Below, one piece after another: positions 5,222 to 7,384 of a DNA stretch of 7,384 nt (position 1 is its first letter; each line of letters opens with the position of its first letter). The notes under the pieces were generated by a model. The model made no database searches. It was not told the DNA's origin and saw only the letters and a list, made by a program, of their open reading frames with translations. Origin of the DNA: Pseudomonadales bacterium (lineage in GTDB: Bacteria; Pseudomonadota; Gammaproteobacteria; Pseudomonadales; Pseudohongiellaceae); the NCBI GenBank assembly GCA_031277435.1, contig JAITMI010000082.1, positions 1 to 7,384 on the forward strand, written 5' to 3'. The translations under genes and the position numbers were made by a program.

Positions 5222-6204
5222 CGGAACCACTCCCTTTTCGTGAACAATAAGTACAAAAAGAACGGCCCGCCCAGCATGGAGGTCAATACGCCCAATTGCA
5301 ATTCCTGCGCGCCGGGCGCGTTTTGTACCAAAGCGTCGGCTAATAACACCAAGGCGCCGCCGCCCGCCGCGCTCAAGCTCAAGATCAGCGAAGGGCGCGA
5401 ACGCGCCAAGGGGCGCATCAAATGCGGCGCCACCAGCCCCACGAAACCGATGTTGCCGCTCACCGCTACCACCGCGCCCACGGAGCAAGCGCAGCCGAGG
5501 ATGATGCGCGCGCTGGCATGTTTGGCGTTGAAGCCGAGCGTATTGGCGGTGTCTTCGCCGAGAGTGAGCGCATCGAGAAAGCGCCGCTGCCGCCATAATA
5601 ACGCCACGCCAAGCGCCATGAAGGGCAGCGCGAACGCGAGTTCGTAGAGGCTGCGGTTGGCTACTGAACCGAGCAGCCAATAATAAATTTCCTGTAGCGC
5701 GTAAGGATTGGGCGCGAAATTGAGCGCCAGCGAAATCAAGGAACCCGCCACCGCGCTGATGGCGATGCCGGACAAAATAATGGTAGCGCTTTCACCACGG
5801 CGGCGGTTGAGGCCAAACATCAAGGCCGCCGCCAGCGCCGCGCCGGCGGTGGCGCACAGCGGCAGCACGAACCAGGCGCGCGTGCTGAGCCCGTAATACA
5901 AGGCCAACACCGCCGCCAGCGCCGCCACTTGCGATACGCCGAGAATGTCGGGGCTTGCCAAGGGATTGCGCAAAAGCCCTTGCAGCGCCGCTCCGCTCAT
6001 GCCCAGGCAAGCGCCGCAAGTGAGCGCCAATAGCGCGCGCGGCAAGCGCAGTTCCCACAAAATAACGCCAGCGATGCCCTCCTCGCCGCGCCAAAGTTCC
6101 ATGAACGCGCTGAACAAGGACACGCCGCTCGGCCCGCTGTTCAATTCCCAAAAGAATAATCCGGCGATGGCGGCGCACAAGAGCAGAGCGTAGAAGCGCC
6201 TCAT
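5218..6204 (-). CDS. ABC importer permease, BtuC/FecCD family
   Basis: A 328-residue inner-membrane permease, almost the length of E. coli BtuC (326), with about nine or ten hydrophobic segments. Family signatures are clear: ELRLPRALLA (51-60), GAALQGLLRNPLASPDILG (71-89), the LGEDTANTLGFN turn that contacts the ATPase (215-226), GNIGFVGLVAPH (250-261) and the C-terminal QLGVLTSMLGGPFFLYLL (303-320). It would form a homodimer with two ATPase subunits and accept substrate from the binding protein encoded just upstream. The start at 6204 overlaps the stop of the binding-protein gene as ATGA, and GGGAG lies eight bases upstream, an arrangement repeated at the permease/ATPase junction. An upstream open extension to 6318 is shadow coding. 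FecCD permeases carry cobalamin, haem or siderophores; which one applies here is not visible. Confidence 0.94.
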   Translation of the reverse strand: MRRFYALLLCAAIAGLFFWELNSGPSGVSLFSAFMELWRGEEGIAGVILWELRLPRALLALTCGACLGMSGAALQGLLRNPLASPDILGVSQVAALAAVLALYYGLSTRAWFVLPLCATAGAALAAALMFGLNRRRGESATIILSGIAISAVAGSLISLALNFAPNPYALQEIYYWLLGSVANRSLYELAFALPFMALGVALLWRQRRFLDALTLGEDTANTLGFNAKHASARIILGCACSVGAVVAVSGNIGFVGLVAPHLMRPLARSRPSLILSLSAAGGGALVLLADALVQNAPGAQELQLGVLTSMLGGPFFLYLLFTKREWFR

Positions 6205-7037
6205 GGCAACAGCTCCCGTTCCAGCGCGGCATAAGCCCGCAAAATTTCCGGGCCAGCGCAATCGAACCAGCGTTCTTCCAGCGCAACGCGCCGCACTTGC
6301 CCCCCCAGCCGCCGCCAAAGCGGATGCCGCAACAAGGGGTGCGCAAGCTGTGCATCCAAGCTATTCACTGGCGGGGTGAATACCAGCGTGGGCTTGGCGG
6401 CGAGCAAGGCTTCGAGCGACAGCGGCGCCGGGCCAGACAAGCCCAACTCGCTCGCCACGTTCACCAGCCCAAGGCTTTGCAGAAAGCTGTCTTGCAAGGT
6501 ACCGCTACCGTAAACAAAACCATTGTTGCTCAAAAAGACCGCCCGTTCCGTATCCAAGAGTGGCCGCAACCGCGCCACGCTCGCCGCCACGCCGCTTTGC
6601 AGCGTATCCCGCAAGGCCGCCGCCTGCGCCGTTCTACCCGTCAAGGCGCCAAGCGCGCTGATTTGTTCAGCGGCGCCATCCAGCGTCGCGGCGAAACCAA
6701 AGCGCTCTACGTGATAACCGCGGCGTTCAAGCAGCGCCGCGGTAAAGCTGGCGCTGAATTGGCTGGTAAGCACCAGATCTGGCGCCAGCGCGATAATTTC
6801 CTCCGCCTGCCCGTGATTGAGCGCAAAATTTTCCGCTTGTTGCGCCAGCGGCGAATACGCCGGATCAGCGCTGAGATAACTGAGCGACACGATACGCCCC
6901 GGCTCCACCACGCGCAGCAGCAACTGATCGGTGCAGATATTCATGCTGACGATGCGCGCGGGTTCGTCCGGCGCCGCCAAGGCGGGGCTGAGCGGCGAAA
7001 GTAATGACAGAAAAAGGAATAATGAACCGCGTGACAT
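6201..7037 (-). CDS. Periplasmic substrate-binding protein, BtuF/TroA-like
   Basis: A 278-residue exported binding protein, first gene of the importer operon. The signal peptide MSRGSLFLFLSLLSPLSPALA ends at A-L-A (19-21). The mature protein begins with the helical-backbone TroA/BtuF fold: RIVSMNICTDQLLL (28-41), RIVSLSYLS (48-56), and HGQAEEIIALAPDLVLTSQ (75-93), the conserved strand before the inter-lobe helix. The second lobe has SLGLVNVASELG (188-199), PLSLEALLAAKPTLVF (205-220) and the late WFDCAGPE stretch (258-265). The expected size is 260-290. Its job is to capture a metal-chelate ligand (B12, haem or siderophore) and hand it to the permease. The start is the ATG at 7037. No Shine-Dalgarno sequence precedes it; a TACAAT sits six bases upstream. 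The frame is open to 7292, but that part shows no homologous features and would bury the signal peptide. Confidence 0.88.
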   Translation of the reverse strand: MSRGSLFLFLSLLSPLSPALAAPDEPARIVSMNICTDQLLLRVVEPGRIVSLSYLSADPAYSPLAQQAENFALNHGQAEEIIALAPDLVLTSQFSASFTAALLERRGYHVERFGFAATLDGAAEQISALGALTGRTAQAAALRDTLQSGVAASVARLRPLLDTERAVFLSNNGFVYGSGTLQDSFLQSLGLVNVASELGLSGPAPLSLEALLAAKPTLVFTPPVNSLDAQLAHPLLRHPLWRRLGGQVRRVALEERWFDCAGPEILRAYAALERELLP

Positions 7038-7043
7038 GGGGGC

Positions 7044-7049
7044 ATTGTA
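7044..7049 (-). promoter_or_regulatory. -10-like hexamer immediately before the operon start codon
   Basis: On the - strand TACAAT matches the -10 consensus in 5 of 6 positions and is followed by six bases and then the ATG at 7037. Transcription from it would begin at or next to the start codon, giving a leaderless message. No good -35 element is seen at the right distance, so this is tentative. Confidence 0.25.
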
Positions 7050-7245
7050 GTAGGGAAACTGGTCCAGGACGAAAATTTCCGCGGTGTTTTGCCTCCGGGG
7101 AGCTGATTCAGATTGGCGTGATTTACGCTCAGAGGTACCGTGTTGCGGCCTCATCCAGCAGTGCGTCTTGGCAAGAAGTAGCGCATGAGCGTCCTGCCAT
7201 GATTCAGCGCCGGCCTCGTTCAGGTTCCGGCCTGGGCGTCTCCAG

Positions 7246-7274
7246 TAAGAATTTCTTAAGTTTCTCTCCTTAAG
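7246..7274. repeat. AT-rich palindrome cluster
   Basis: TAAGAA-T-TTCTTA (7246-7258) is a palindrome with a one-base centre. It overlaps CTTAAG at 7255-7260, and a second CTTAAG follows at 7269-7274, so the two hexamers start 14 bases apart. The cluster stands out from the GC-rich surroundings and lies 33 bases before the start of the right-edge gene. It may be a regulator binding site. Confidence 0.4.
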
Positions 7275-7307
7275 CTTCGCGCCCAGACTCACAATAGAGG
7301 CTGCGCC

Positions 7308-7384
7308 ATGACGGCAGGACTCTCATTACCCGCTCAAACTCTTCCGCAGGATGACAGCCGCCGCTGGCTGCGCTTGCTCACGCC
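7308..7384 (+). CDS. Unidentified protein, N-terminal 25 residues only
   Basis: ATG at 7308 is preceded by AGAGG (7296-7300) at a spacing of seven bases, and the frame stays open to the end of the window. The visible peptide starts MTAGLSLPAQTLPQDDSRRW and continues LRLLT. It is too short to assign. There is no signal peptide in this part; an acidic patch followed by arginines and hydrophobic residues could lead into a membrane or cytoplasmic protein. It is transcribed divergently from the importer operon and shares its regulatory region. Confidence 0.6.
   Translation, partial: MTAGLSLPAQTLPQDDSRRWLRLLT

Larger units (their letters stand above)
7038..7307. other. Divergent regulatory region upstream of the importer operon
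   Basis: 270 bases between the binding-protein start (-) and the partial gene at the right edge (+). It holds TACAAT at 7044-7049 (- strand), a -10-like hexamer six bases before the operon start codon. GGAGG lies at 7092-7096 (- strand) without a suitable start codon after it. A region at about 7130-7240 faintly resembles a cobalamin riboswitch on the - strand. A cluster of AT-rich palindromes occupies 7246-7274. Open frames cross it on both strands, but none looks like a protein. Its length is more than a simple promoter pair needs, so an RNA leader or regulator sites are plausible. Confidence 0.55.

Noticed and set aside
4886..5647. Long + strand open frame (253 codons) opposite the importer ATPase and permease
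   Set aside because: It lies fully antisense to two well-supported genes, and its translation is low-complexity Arg/Ala/Gln-rich with no domain features, as expected in GC-rich DNA.
5222..5680. N-terminal extension of the importer ATPase to about 406 residues
   Set aside because: The added part is an out-of-frame reading of the permease gene; the ATG at 5221 has a ribosome site and gives the family length.
6297..7004. Long + strand open frame (235 codons) opposite the binding-protein gene
   Set aside because: Antisense to a clear signal-peptide-bearing protein; Arg/Gln-rich translation without motifs.
7210..7233. Direct repeat CCGGCCT (7210-7216 and 7227-7233)
   Set aside because: Short GC-rich repeat that also forms a self-complementary stem; such matches are common by chance here and are treated as part of the leader hairpin.
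7038..7292. N-terminal extension of the binding protein to 363 residues
   Set aside because: It would place the signal peptide in the middle of the protein, and the added residues have no family features.
1..7384. Mobile elements, CRISPR arrays, tRNA or rRNA genes
   Set aside because: No transposase, terminal repeats with target duplication, regularly spaced repeats, or tRNA/rRNA-like segments were seen on either strand.

Overview
This window looks like GC-rich chromosomal DNA of a Gram-negative bacterium, most likely a gammaproteobacterium. The support is a set of Sec signal peptides, an outer-membrane-type lipoprotein signal, a YdiI-like hotdog thioesterase and a BtuFCD-type periplasmic import system. 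This taxonomic placement is an inference from protein style, not a measurement. I see no rRNA, tRNA, CRISPR array, insertion sequence or phage gene.

Left part (1-1100, + strand): the 3' end of a MacB/FtsX-type ABC permease, followed 16 bases later by its LolD/MacB-type ATPase. Next is a non-coding stretch of about 335 bases (1101-1437) ending in a good sigma70-like promoter. It leads to a small, relatively AT-rich lipoprotein gene (1438-1821, +).

Middle part: the lipoprotein gene converges on a periplasmic cyclophilin-type peptidyl-prolyl isomerase (1941-2903, -) whose domain is split by an insertion of roughly 80 residues. The isomerase is divergent from a secreted alpha/beta-hydrolase (3005-3979, +). 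The 101-base region between them carries an interrupted inverted repeat. The hydrolase converges, with only 16 bases between stop codons, on the last gene of the operon that follows.

Right part (3996-7037, - strand): a compact four-gene operon, read right to left. It encodes a periplasmic binding protein, a BtuC/FecCD permease, a BtuD/FepC-type ATPase and a hotdog thioesterase. The first three genes are joined by ATGA stop/start overlaps, each with a GGGAG ribosome site 8 bases upstream of the start. The thioesterase follows after 41 bases. Together the first three form a complete inner-membrane importer for vitamin B12 or an iron chelate (haem or siderophore); the exact substrate cannot be read from the sequence. 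The thioesterase is a less expected passenger.

Right end (7038-7384): a 270-base divergent regulatory region with a cluster of AT-rich palindromes and a weak, degenerate resemblance to a cobalamin riboswitch on the operon strand. It is followed by the first 25 codons of an unidentified + strand gene that runs off the window.

Overall the region is mostly ordinary housekeeping and transport content. I do not see a convincing new multi-gene system. The points most worth checking are the operon leader, the thioesterase in the importer operon, the inserted segment in the isomerase and the hydrolase's altered nucleophile elbow.
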